Source: Pseudoalteromonas undina
Lineage (GTDB): Bacteria; Pseudomonadota; Gammaproteobacteria; Enterobacterales; Alteromonadaceae
Reading direction: 5' to 3'
Assembly: GCF_000238275.3 (NCBI RefSeq)
Contig: NZ_AHCF03000003.1
Location: 1,798,001-1,862,000, forward strand
DNA length: 64,000 nucleotides
A program made the translations under genes and the position numbers. The notes below the pieces were generated by a model. It did no database searches and was not told where the DNA came from. It was given only the letters and a program-made list of their open reading frames with translations. Shown one piece after another: positions 18,647-26,826 of the stretch (the stretch's first letter is position 1; each line of letters starts with the position of its first letter).

Positions 18647-20590
18647 ATGAAAAAAGCCCTCAAATTTGCCTGTATTACCTGTGCAGTATCAATTGCATTA
18701 ACAGGTTGCAGTCAATCTAATAATTCAGCCTCTACCCCTGTGGCAACTGAGCAAACACAACAAGTAAAAACCTATAACGCTAAAACCTTTTTTGATACAA
18801 CATCTATCATGGGCAGTAGCTTTTCCCCGACTGGCGATAAAGTTCTAGTTAGTAGCGATGAAAGCGGTATCTATAGCCTCTATGAAGTCGATGTAAAAAC
18901 AGCAAGTAAAACGCGCCTAACCAATTTTGAAGACAGCACCTACCCTATTCGCTATTTCCCAAATGATGAGCGTGTACTATTTACCAAGGACTCAGGCGGT
19001 AATGAGCGCTACCATGTTTATGTGCGTGAAGTTGATGGTTCAATCAAAGATTTAACTCCAGGGGAAGAAACCCGCGCGAGTTTTGCAGGCTTTACTAAAG
19101 ATGGCAGTCAGTTTTTTATTACCAGTAATCAACGCGATGCCAAGTTTATGGACTTGTATCGTGTAGATAGCAAAACCTATAAAGTCACGCCCGTTTATCA
19201 AAACACACAAGGACTAGATGTGGGCGCAATTAGCCCCGATGGACGCTACATTGCACTGTCTAAAAATAATACCAATAAAGACAGCGATACGTTTATTCTT
19301 GATACCTATAAGAAAACCCTCAAGCCGCAATTAATTTCAAAACACGATACACCAGCACAATATACGCCTGAGACCTTCTCTGTAGACAGCAAATATTTAT
19401 ACTACTCAACAGACGCTAAAGGAGAGTTTTCAGAGGTGTGGCAATATGAGCTCGCCACAGGCAAGCACAGCCCAGCATTAAAAGATGATTGGGACGTTAG
19501 CTTTATTTACTTTTCTAAATCTGGGCGTTACCAAGTAAGCGGTGTAAATGCTGATGCCAGCACAAAGGTCACAGTAAAAGACACGCAAACAGCGGATGAA
19601 ATTGCCATGCCTAAATTACCTGCGGGAAATCTACGTGGTGTGAATTTCTCAAGCGATGAGAAAACCATGGCGTTTTATTTAAATTCAGATACCTCACCAA
19701 GCAACTTATTTGTTTGGCAAGTTGGCAGTAATGAAGCCAAGCAACTTACCAACACATTAAGTGAAGATATAGATCAAAACGACTTAGTAGAGAGCACCAT
19801 TGTGCGCTTTAAAAGTTTTGATGATTTAGAAATACCGGGCGTATTATACAAACCAAAACAAGCCAGCAGCACCAATAAAGTACCTGCACTTATTTGGGTG
19901 CATGGCGGCCCAGGTGGGCAAAGCCGAACTGGTTATAGCGCAATGCAGCAACATTTAGTTAATCATGGCTATGCTATTTTTGCCGTCAATAACCGCGGTA
20001 GCTCAGGCTATGGTAAAACATTTTTCCATTTAGACGATAAAAAACATGGCACCGATGATCTACAAGATATTGTCTACGGTAAAAAACACTTACAAAGCCT
20101 AGATTGGGTCGATGCAGATAAAATCGGCATCATGGGTGGTAGCTACGGCGGCTTTATGACCGCAGCCGCGCTTGCCTTTGAACCGGAAGAGTTCAAAGTA
20201 GGTATCAATATTTTTGGTGTGACTAACTGGGTACGCACACTGAACTCAATTCCACCATGGTGGGAAAGCTTTAAAAAGGCGCTATACGATGAAATGGGCG
20301 ATCCTGCCACCGATGGTGAACGTCACCGTGCTATTTCACCGCTATTTCATGCCGATAACATCACTAAGCCTTTAATGGTTATTCAAGGTGCTAATGATCC
20401 ACGCGTATTACAAATTGAAAGCGATGAGTTGGTTGCTGCGGTTAAAGCTAATGGTGTGCCAGTAGAGTATGTATTATTTGATGATGAAGGCCACGGTTTT
20501 AGCAAAAAAGAAAACCGTATCAGCGCCTCCAACGCCTACCTAAACTTTTTAGATACTTACTTGAAAGAACGCTTTGGCCCACAAGGGTAA
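18647..20590 (+). CDS. S9 family (prolyl oligopeptidase-type) lipoprotein peptidase
   Basis: The start at 18647 has AAGGA upstream and gives a lipoprotein signal ending in ALTGC (Cys21); the in-frame codons before it lack a ribosome site. Residues ~40-400 form a beta-propeller with repeated SPDG-type blades. The C-terminal alpha/beta hydrolase has a complete triad: Ser499 in GGSYGGF, Asp584 in GANDPRV and His616 in DDEGHGF. It resembles S9C acylaminoacyl- or dipeptidyl-peptidases of marine Alteromonadales that digest peptides in the periplasm or at the outer membrane. It is monocistronic. Confidence 0.92.
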   Translation: MKKALKFACITCAVSIALTGCSQSNNSASTPVATEQTQQVKTYNAKTFFDTTSIMGSSFSPTGDKVLVSSDESGIYSLYEVDVKTASKTRLTNFEDSTYPIRYFPNDERVLFTKDSGGNERYHVYVREVDGSIKDLTPGEETRASFAGFTKDGSQFFITSNQRDAKFMDLYRVDSKTYKVTPVYQNTQGLDVGAISPDGRYIALSKNNTNKDSDTFILDTYKKTLKPQLISKHDTPAQYTPETFSVDSKYLYYSTDAKGEFSEVWQYELATGKHSPALKDDWDVSFIYFSKSGRYQVSGVNADASTKVTVKDTQTADEIAMPKLPAGNLRGVNFSSDEKTMAFYLNSDTSPSNLFVWQVGSNEAKQLTNTLSEDIDQNDLVESTIVRFKSFDDLEIPGVLYKPKQASSTNKVPALIWVHGGPGGQSRTGYSAMQQHLVNHGYAIFAVNNRGSSGYGKTFFHLDDKKHGTDDLQDIVYGKKHLQSLDWVDADKIGIMGGSYGGFMTAAALAFEPEEFKVGINIFGVTNWVRTLNSIPPWWESFKKALYDEMGDPATDGERHRAISPLFHADNITKPLMVIQGANDPRVLQIESDELVAAVKANGVPVEYVLFDDEGHGFSKKENRISASNAYLNFLDTYLKERFGPQG

Positions 20591-20610
20591 TTGTAAGCCA
20601 ATTTATATTA

Positions 20611-20645
20611 AAGCCTGCTGCGTTTTCATGTACGCAGGCTTTTTA
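20611..20645. terminator. Terminator between convergent genes
   Basis: AAAGCCTGC pairs with GCAGGCTTT, followed by TTTT on the plus strand. It serves the S9 peptidase, and the A-rich side may also serve the minus-strand regulator. Confidence 0.75.
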
Positions 20646-21359
20646 TTGCTTGGTTAATCTAGGTTCCAGTAAAGCGAGCGCCAAACCAAATACAGCAGCA
20701 AAAATACCTAAAAACTCAAACCAACTATTGCCTGCATGTGGCATAGTCCGCGAAAGCTCATTTGCAGTATAAACACGTTTACCTCCCTCAACCTCTTCAA
20801 CAAATGATTCACCGACATACTCATCCATTAACTTAAAACTTGGTACCCTTCTGGCCAGCATTTCCCGATTTTTCTCATCTCTTTTTTCTCGATTCGACTC
20901 AATAATATAATTGCTCCAATGAGTAAAAACATTCAGAGGTTCACCTGTTTTGATCACACCTTGTGATTTATATTCGTAAAAGCGCTCATTGAACACATAG
21001 TTTTTATGTCCTGCATAAAACAATGCACAACCAATAGATATTAAAAACATTGCGAGATAAATAACCTTACGCTGTGTGGCTGAGCTCTTTACTGCTTTAC
21101 TTTTATACCACAGCTCTACATCGGATATCTGTATGAGTCTTGCTTTGTCATGGCTGGAAATGAGAGGCTTCATAAACTCATCAACTGAAAGATCTAATGC
21201 TATCAATAAAGCTCTAAATATTTCATTTGAGGGAATTGATTTATCATTTTCAAGCTTGGATAAATAACTCTGCTCTATCCCCACTTGCTGAGCGAACTCT
21301 GGCTGGCTCAGTTTTTTATCATTTCTTAGCTGCTTTAATTGCTGACCTAATGTACTCAT
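20643..21359 (-). CDS. Membrane-anchored XRE-family regulator
   Basis: The 238 residues start with an HTH_3 domain (LGQQLKQLRNDKKLSQPEFA through YLSKLENDKSIPS). A linker leads to a first membrane segment (VIYLAMFLISIGCALFYAG, ~residue 98) and a second at the C-terminus (LGIFAAVFGLALALLEP), with a ~90-residue charged loop between, probably periplasmic. A DNA-binding domain tethered to the membrane suggests signalling from the envelope. Target genes are unknown. Confidence 0.8.
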   Translation of the reverse strand: MSTLGQQLKQLRNDKKLSQPEFAQQVGIEQSYLSKLENDKSIPSNEIFRALLIALDLSVDEFMKPLISSHDKARLIQISDVELWYKSKAVKSSATQRKVIYLAMFLISIGCALFYAGHKNYVFNERFYEYKSQGVIKTGEPLNVFTHWSNYIIESNREKRDEKNREMLARRVPSFKLMDEYVGESFVEEVEGGKRVYTANELSRTMPHAGNSWFEFLGIFAAVFGLALALLEPRLTKQ

Positions 21360-21474
21360 CTTAATGCTTCCTTTTTAAAAGTGAGGTTAGATTCTTGGTA
21401 ATTCATGCAGATATATGAAGCTGAATAGTGAAGAATAATAAGGAATATTAGCAGGTTAGTATAAAAAAGTCGAT

Positions 21475-21515
21475 CTGATAGCTGATAGCTGATAGCTGAT
21501 AGCTGATAGCTGATA
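21475..21515. repeat. Heptamer tandem repeat (CTGATAG)x5.9
   Basis: Five exact copies of CTGATAG plus six bases of a sixth lie between the XRE gene and the tRNA array. A single CTGATAGCT also occurs at 7915, close to the other heptamer array. Confidence 0.95.
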
Positions 21516-21557
21516 AAAAATTATGTTTGGATTTATTAATAAGGAAATTATTTATTG

Positions 21558-21580
21558 CTTGTTATTGAGGAAATAACAAG
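21558..21580 (-). promoter_or_regulatory. Hairpin after the last tRNA-Asp
   Basis: CTTGTTATT pairs perfectly with AATAACAAG around a 5-nt loop directly next to the CCA end of the last tRNA. No U-tract follows, so it is more likely a 3'-end processing or stabilising hairpin than a strong terminator. Confidence 0.5.
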
Positions 21581-21657
21581 TGGCGGAGTGGACGGGACTC
21601 GAACCCGCGACCCCCGGCGTGACAGGCCGGTATTCTAACCAACTGAACTACCACTCC
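21581..21657 (-). tRNA. tRNA-Asp (GTC), copy 7 of 7
   Basis: The 77-nt cloverleaf has acceptor GGAGTGG/CCACTCC, anticodon GTC in CCTGTCACG, T-loop GGTTCGAGTCC and encoded CCA. It is identical to the other six copies and last in transcription order. Confidence 0.97.
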
Positions 21658-21710
21658 GCAGTGGTATGTGCATGGGGTAATGCACTTACTAATTTTGTTA
21701 TGATATCAAA

Positions 21711-21787
21711 TGGCGGAGTGGACGGGACTCGAACCCGCGACCCCCGGCGTGACAGGCCGGTATTCTAACCAACTGAACTACCACTCC
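21711..21787 (-). tRNA. tRNA-Asp (GTC), copy 6 of 7
   Basis: Identical 77-nt tRNA-Asp with encoded CCA. The flanks carry GATATC on both sides, which can extend the acceptor stem in the precursor. Confidence 0.97.
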
Positions 21788-21823
21788 GCAGAGATATCTT
21801 TTACTTGTCATTACTTAATTTGT

Positions 21824-21900
21824 TGGCGGAGTGGACGGGACTCGAACCCGCGACCCCCGGCGTGACAGGCCGGTATTCTAACCAACTGAACTACCACTCC
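21824..21900 (-). tRNA. tRNA-Asp (GTC), copy 5 of 7
   Basis: Identical 77-nt tRNA-Asp with encoded CCA. Flanks AATTTGT and ACAAATT are complementary. Confidence 0.97.
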
Positions 21901-21938
21901 AGCATACAAATTTTGTAATATAACAGTGTTTAAATAGT

Positions 21939-22015
21939 TGGCGGAGTGGACGGGACTCGAACCCGCGACCCCCGGCGTGACAGGCCGGTATTCTAACCAA
22001 CTGAACTACCACTCC
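21939..22015 (-). tRNA. tRNA-Asp (GTC), copy 4 of 7
   Basis: Identical 77-nt tRNA-Asp with encoded CCA. It is flanked by near-complementary arms of about 13 nt (AACAGTGTTTAAATA and TATTTAAACTGTT). Confidence 0.97.
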
Positions 22016-22046
22016 AGCGCGTATTTAAACTGTTATTTTTTCTTAT

Positions 22047-22123
22047 TGGCGGAGTGGACGGGACTCGAACCCGCGACCCCCGGCGTGACAGGCCGGTATT
22101 CTAACCAACTGAACTACCACTCC
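22047..22123 (-). tRNA. tRNA-Asp (GTC), copy 3 of 7
   Basis: Identical 77-nt tRNA-Asp with encoded CCA. Flanks TTCTTAT and ATAAGAA are complementary. Confidence 0.97.
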
Positions 22124-22164
22124 ATAATAAGAATATGTTTTACAACCATATGTTGTGTAAGTGT

Positions 22165-22241
22165 TGGCGGAGTGGACGGGACTCGAACCCGCGACCCCCG
22201 GCGTGACAGGCCGGTATTCTAACCAACTGAACTACCACTCC
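22165..22241 (-). tRNA. tRNA-Asp (GTC), copy 2 of 7
   Basis: Identical 77-nt tRNA-Asp with encoded CCA. Flanks TGTAAGT and ACTTACA are complementary. Confidence 0.97.
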
Positions 22242-22268
22242 AGCGCATACTTACAAATTGTCGAAAAT

Positions 22269-22345
22269 TGGCGGAGTGGACGGGACTCGAACCCGCGACC
22301 CCCGGCGTGACAGGCCGGTATTCTAACCAACTGAACTACCACTCC
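22269..22345 (-). tRNA. tRNA-Asp (GTC), copy 1 of 7
   Basis: Identical 77-nt tRNA-Asp with encoded CCA, first behind the promoter. Flanks CGAAAAT and ATTTTCG are complementary. Confidence 0.97.
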
Positions 22346-22387
22346 GCATTTTCGTTTCTGTCTGAGTCTCCCCTGACAGCGGCGTGA

Positions 22388-22416
22388 ATAATACGAACCA
22401 GCCCCTGCTTCGTCAA
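22388..22416 (-). promoter_or_regulatory. Sigma-70 promoter of the tRNA-Asp array
   Basis: On the minus strand TTGACG (-35) is followed after exactly 17 bp by TATTAT (-10). A GC-rich discriminator (CACGCCG) follows, as in stringently controlled stable-RNA promoters. The first tRNA begins about 42 bp past the -10. Confidence 0.85.
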
Positions 22417-22443
22417 GGGCTTTTTTGTTTTTTTACAGGTTTT

Positions 22444-23814
22444 TTAGTCATCTGACATCGAAAGGTTTAAAATTCCACCTGATTTATCATTTTTTGAGCT
22501 ATTTTCTGGTTCATCTGATTTTTGCTGTTCAGCTTTTTTTGACTCAACAGCTTTCTTTTTATTTAAAAAAGCTAAATTCAATTTAAGTTTTAATGGTTTG
22601 TTCTGCACAAAAACACGAATACATAACCAACCTATAAATAAAATGGCCAAATTTCCACCAACAATTAAACTAACCATTAATCCCGTGGACATTACTTTTG
22701 GTTTTACAACTGGCACAGGAATAATTTCTGGTTCGCTAACACTGGCAACTGGAATTTCTGGAATCACTTCAATCGGTCTTTCTATTTCAAATAAATAGGT
22801 TGGCAATGTAGCCATAAACTCTCGGTCATTGATTGTTGAGCCAAAAACAGAGATTTCAATGTTGTAGCGCCCCCAACCATAATCTTGTAAAGCCAACTCT
22901 CTAGCAGTAGTGCTGTTGCTATCTAAGTAAAATACCTGCTCTTCACCATTGGGATAATAAATTTTACCTTGCATGATCACCGTATCAGGTTTTAAAAGCT
23001 CATCATCAATATTGATGGTAATGCGATGATCATCCCCCTCTTCGGTTGCTTCAACGGAGGTAAAGCTGAAAGGCGGCTCATGCACAACAATAGGATCTTG
23101 AACCACCCGCCTCTCTAATACATCAGTGGTAATATAAAGCTCAGGGCGCCACTCGCCAGGTGTGAAATTTAAAGTAAACTCACCGGTAAACACACCGTCT
23201 TTAGCGCTTTCATCGAACCCGTAGCCATCATCTTTGAATTCAGTTACTTGTTGTATGCCTGCACCAAAGTTTTCAAAGTTTTCATTATTGGTGCTCACAA
23301 AGCTTACATTAAGCGATACCGCATCTTTAAATAGGTTGGCGCGAATCGGCTCGCCATCATTTAAAATCTCACCAGTTACCTTTACAGTTTCACCCTGAAA
23401 CAGAATTTTAGGCAGTGGGTCTACTTTTAGCGATAACTCACCAATAACAACAATGCGGCTTTCTGGCATTATTTGGCCAATAACTTGCCACGGCCCAGGC
23501 ATGGGATTGCGAATAACCACTAAGTCATAATTTAATTCATCGTACCAATCAAGACTAGTGTTTCTCACCGCATTGGTTGCAAAGTATTTAGTACCATCGG
23601 GTCTTACTAAAATTACGGCAGGCGATCCAGGGCGTCTAAAAAATATTAATTTTATTTCATCAATTTTGTCATCAACACGAAAACGGTTATCCAGTAACGG
23701 GATTTCATTTTGTTTACCGCTGCCTTTTAACTCTTCAACTTGCTTTACGCTGTGTGCATCGGGGTGGAAACACACGGCGATTAAAAGCAGTGAAACTACT
23801 AATAGCGTTTTCAT
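22444..23814 (-). CDS. TIGR03503-like exported, membrane-anchored protein
   Basis: The 456 residues have a signal peptide (MKTLLVVSLLLIAVCFHPDA), a large extracytoplasmic region of beta-sandwich character (GGSPAVILV-like start, PGPWQVIGQI, then two Ig-like stretches), one membrane helix near residue 385 (MVSLIVGGNLAILFIGWLC) and a charged cytoplasmic tail rich in K, E and S. It resembles the TIGR03503 family of Vibrio and Alteromonadales, which I recall as lying near dnaQ. The function is unknown. It starts 9 bp after the dnaQ stop, so the two probably share a transcript. Confidence 0.75.
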   Translation of the reverse strand: MKTLLVVSLLLIAVCFHPDAHSVKQVEELKGSGKQNEIPLLDNRFRVDDKIDEIKLIFFRRPGSPAVILVRPDGTKYFATNAVRNTSLDWYDELNYDLVVIRNPMPGPWQVIGQIMPESRIVVIGELSLKVDPLPKILFQGETVKVTGEILNDGEPIRANLFKDAVSLNVSFVSTNNENFENFGAGIQQVTEFKDDGYGFDESAKDGVFTGEFTLNFTPGEWRPELYITTDVLERRVVQDPIVVHEPPFSFTSVEATEEGDDHRITINIDDELLKPDTVIMQGKIYYPNGEEQVFYLDSNSTTARELALQDYGWGRYNIEISVFGSTINDREFMATLPTYLFEIERPIEVIPEIPVASVSEPEIIPVPVVKPKVMSTGLMVSLIVGGNLAILFIGWLCIRVFVQNKPLKLKLNLAFLNKKKAVESKKAEQQKSDEPENSSKNDKSGGILNLSMSDD

Positions 23815-23823
23815 AATAATGCC

Positions 23824-24537
23824 CTATTCAGCGCGCCATAAACAATGGCCGCCCTCCTTTTGTACAATGTCTAAACGCGTTTGATGTGCGCTTTGCTCTG
23901 CATCGTTAGCTGCTATAACTACCAAAGGTGCTCTGTCGCTACTTAGGCGTCTAATACCGCCTTTTTGATCTTCACTTGAGTCATCTTTGTTTTGATTTAG
24001 GTTTAGCTTTACTTGCCCCCCGGTCATTGCCAGGTAAACATCGGCTAAAATTTCAGAATCCAGTAAGGCGCCGTGTAACGTCCGCTTAGTGTTATCAACA
24101 TCGTAGCGGCGACAAAGTGCATCTAGGTTGTTCTTTTGCCCTGGATGCAAGTCACGCGCCATTTTAAGGGTATCAAGCACACCACAAAAACTATGGGTGT
24201 TTTGATAGCCTTGATTTAATAACGCAAATTCATTATCCATATGGCCAATATCGAACGGCGCATTATGAATGACTAACTCAGCCCCTTTAATATAGTCAAA
24301 AAACTCTTGAGCAATGTCACGATAAAGTGGTTTATCGCGTAAAAATTCATTAGTAATACCGTGAACATCGATTGCTTCTTCTTCAATGCTGCGCTGCGGA
24401 TTAATGTAAACGTGAAAATTATTGCCGGTTAACCGACGATTCATAAGCTCCACACAACCGATCTCAATGATACGGTGCCCTTGTTTAGGGTCGATGCCGG
24501 TGGTTTCTGTATCTAAAACTATTTGTCTGCGTGCCAT
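23824..24537 (-). CDS. dnaQ: DNA polymerase III epsilon subunit (3'-5' exonuclease)
   Basis: DnaQ proofreads for the replicative polymerase. The 237 residues carry Exo I (LDTETTG, Asp9 and Glu11), Exo II (HNAPFDIGHMDNEF) and Exo IIIe with HGALLDSEILADVYL. The C-terminal tail after residue ~185 is the polymerase-binding extension. It is divergent from rnhA with a 68-bp shared promoter region, the arrangement found in E. coli. Confidence 0.97.
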   Translation of the reverse strand: MARRQIVLDTETTGIDPKQGHRIIEIGCVELMNRRLTGNNFHVYINPQRSIEEEAIDVHGITNEFLRDKPLYRDIAQEFFDYIKGAELVIHNAPFDIGHMDNEFALLNQGYQNTHSFCGVLDTLKMARDLHPGQKNNLDALCRRYDVDNTKRTLHGALLDSEILADVYLAMTGGQVKLNLNQNKDDSSEDQKGGIRRLSSDRAPLVVIAANDAEQSAHQTRLDIVQKEGGHCLWRAE

Positions 24538-24605
24538 ATCGAATTAAGCCTGACTCTGGTATCTTTCTATAATCACTTTATTGTACATAATATCAAGGTA
24601 AAACA

Positions 24606-25070
24606 GTGCAAAAAACCGTAGAGATTTACACCGATGGTTCGTGTTTAGGTAATCCAGGCCCCGGTGGTTATGGTATTTTTATGATTTATGAAGCCCATGA
24701 AAAAAAATTAAGCCAAGGTTATAAGCTTACAACCAACAACCGTATGGAAATGCTGGCAGCCATTGTGGCGCTAGAATCTCTTAATCGTGCCTGCACTGTA
24801 ACCCTGACTACCGATAGCCAATATGTTAAGCAGGGTATTGAGTCTTGGATCACCAATTGGAAAAAACGCGGTTGGCAAACCTCGGCTAAAAAGCCGGTTA
24901 AAAATGTCGATTTATGGAAACGTCTCGACAAAGCCTGTGCCGAGCACGACGTTACCTGGAAATGGGTAAAAGGGCACAGTGGCCACAAATATAACGAAAT
25001 TGTTGACGACCTTGCTCGTGATGCAGCCAGCGGCAACAACTTACTCGATGATGAAGGTTACCAACCGTAA
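24606..25070 (+). CDS. rnhA: Ribonuclease HI
   Basis: RNase HI cuts RNA in RNA-DNA hybrids. The 154-residue protein has all catalytic residues: Asp10 in [11 protein letters not shown], Glu48 in NRMEML, Asp70 in TTDSQYV and the late Asp in [12 protein letters not shown], with His in [10 protein letters not shown]. It starts with GTG. It is divergent from dnaQ and convergent with the yafS-like methyltransferase. Confidence 0.98.
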   Translation: MQKTVEIYTDGSCLGNPGPGGYGIFMIYEAHEKKLSQGYKLTTNNRMEMLAAIVALESLNRACTVTLTTDSQYVKQGIESWITNWKKRGWQTSAKKPVKNVDLWKRLDKACAEHDVTWKWVKGHSGHKYNEIVDDLARDAASGNNLLDDEGYQP

Positions 25071-25084
25071 CCCTCTACATCATG

Positions 25085-25846
25085 CTATTTTTTATTTTGT
25101 TGATAATGCTGCTTTGAGGTTTGCCTAAGCCCTACCCCTTTTATTGGCACAAATTGTGGACGAGCATGCCACTTAGGTTTGATTGGTGTAAGTGGCGCAA
25201 CTCGTTTTCGTGCCACCAGCATATACACACTGCCCATAGGTTTTAAATACTGTTTGGTAAAGCTGCGCCAAAATGCAAACCGCGATAAGCGATTACCGCG
25301 CGCCAACGACGAATAAATAAAACGCTCATCGGCCACAATTTCAAATCCAAGTAAATTTAGCCAGTCTTTTACCCGTGCAGGAGTAAAAAAGCGCCCTGTC
25401 CACGGTAATTTTTGACGGCTAAACGGCAGTAACTGCGCTAACCCACAAAAACTAAACGGATTAAACCCCGTAATTGCGATATAACCGCCTGGAATAAGGG
25501 TTCGATGAGCCTCACGTAAAATATGATGTGGATCTGAGTGATACTCTAAACAATGGCTCATAATGCAGGCATCTATACTATGCTCGTAAAAAGGCAGTTC
25601 GTCTATATCGGCAACCACCCCCGTGTATGGGCCAAGCTCTGCAACACATACTTGATGTTTAATGGAGCTTTTACTGGTGTCTAATTCACCGCTTAAATTA
25701 CCTAATTTAAGCATATGATAGCCAAACATTCGCGGTAACCAAGGCGACAATTTGCGTTCTATATCACAACGTAAATAATCACCATGCGGAAACTGCTGCC
25801 ATGACAACGGTTTAGGACCTTCTTGAAAACTAAGGGCTGGTTTCAT
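25085..25846 (-). CDS. SAM-dependent methyltransferase (YafS-like)
   Basis: This 253-residue class I methyltransferase lies in the same position as E. coli yafS, between rnhA and gloB. The SAM-binding part is divergent (VCVAELGPYTGVVADI with DIDELPF), followed by SIDACIMSHCLEYHSDPHHIL, typical of the Methyltransf_11 group, and the IPGGYIAITGFNPFS strand. A basic C-terminal tail (ARKRVAPLTPIKPKW) follows. The substrate is unknown. Confidence 0.85.
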   Translation of the reverse strand: MKPALSFQEGPKPLSWQQFPHGDYLRCDIERKLSPWLPRMFGYHMLKLGNLSGELDTSKSSIKHQVCVAELGPYTGVVADIDELPFYEHSIDACIMSHCLEYHSDPHHILREAHRTLIPGGYIAITGFNPFSFCGLAQLLPFSRQKLPWTGRFFTPARVKDWLNLLGFEIVADERFIYSSLARGNRLSRFAFWRSFTKQYLKPMGSVYMLVARKRVAPLTPIKPKWHARPQFVPIKGVGLRQTSKQHYQQNKK

Positions 25847-25899
25847 TATATAAGCTCGTTATAATATTAATTAAATACCACTTTATAGAGCAACGATAC

Positions 25900-26673
25900 A
25901 TGGTGCAAGTCAAAGCAATTAAAGCCTTTTCTGATAACTACATTTGGTGCTTAACCACCGAACAGAATAACCAAGCGTGGGTGGTTGATCCTGGGCAATC
26001 AGCACCAGTTTTAGAGCATTTAGCACAGCATAACTTAACCCTTGGCGGTATTTTAATTACCCATCATCATTATGATCATACCGATGGCGTAGCTCAATTA
26101 GTAAAGCAGTACCCAAACATTGCAGTTTATGGCCCTAGTAATAGCCCATTTGAGGGAATAACAATGCCTTTAAATGAAGGTGACACAATTAGCGTTTTAA
26201 ACATTCCATTTGAAATTATAGCCACCCCTGGGCACACCCTAGACCATATTTGTTATATTAATGATGCACTGGCCTTTACTGGCGACACCTTATTTAGTGG
26301 TGGTTGTGGGCGCTTATTTGAAGGCAGCCCAGAGCAAATGTGGCATTCATTTAATAAGTTTCGAGCATTGCCAAGTGATTGCAAAGTGTATTGCACCCAC
26401 GAATACACCCAGGCAAACTTGGCCTTTGCAAAAGCGGTTGAGCCACGAAACCCCGAATTACTCGCTTACAGCCAGAAAGTAGATGAATTGCGAAAAAATG
26501 ATGAAATAAGCTTGCCAAGCACCATAGGCCAAGAGCTTAAAGTTAACCCTTTTATGCGTAGTAATTTGCCCGATATTACAAAGTCATTACCAAAAGAGTA
26601 TTGTTTAGTTACAAAAAACAATGAACCTTGGGAAAACTTTGCTAGTCTGAGGATGTTCAAAGATAATTTTTAA
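25900..26673 (+). CDS. gloB: Hydroxyacylglutathione hydrolase (glyoxalase II)
   Basis: GloB hydrolyses S-lactoylglutathione to lactate and glutathione in methylglyoxal detoxification. The 257 residues carry the metallo-beta-lactamase motif THHHYDHTDG, the second metal-site residues in TPGHTLDH and FTGDTLFSGGCGRLFEG, and the late HEYT. The C-terminal substrate domain ends in NPFMRSNLP. It is divergent from the yafS-like gene. Confidence 0.97.
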   Translation: MVQVKAIKAFSDNYIWCLTTEQNNQAWVVDPGQSAPVLEHLAQHNLTLGGILITHHHYDHTDGVAQLVKQYPNIAVYGPSNSPFEGITMPLNEGDTISVLNIPFEIIATPGHTLDHICYINDALAFTGDTLFSGGCGRLFEGSPEQMWHSFNKFRALPSDCKVYCTHEYTQANLAFAKAVEPRNPELLAYSQKVDELRKNDEISLPSTIGQELKVNPFMRSNLPDITKSLPKEYCLVTKNNEPWENFASLRMFKDNF

Positions 26674-26826
26674 GCCAGTAACAAAAATAATTAACTGTTC
26701 ATTTTAAATAACAATAAGTTAACACTTTCTAATTATATTTGTTTGGATTTTTAACGATGACAAGTGGCAATGTTGGCTCATAATGAGTAGTATTCGCCGA
26801 GTTTTTTACCCTATGTATTGGTATTT

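Noticed and set aside
21580..22222. Open frames that read MAEWTGLEPATPG... across the tRNA cluster
   Set aside because: They are antisense translations of the identical tRNA-Asp genes, a well-known annotation artefact.
21581..22345. CRISPR-like array (identical 77-bp repeats with 31-53-bp spacers)
   Set aside because: Each repeat folds as a complete tRNA-Asp with anticodon GTC and CCA; no cas genes are near.
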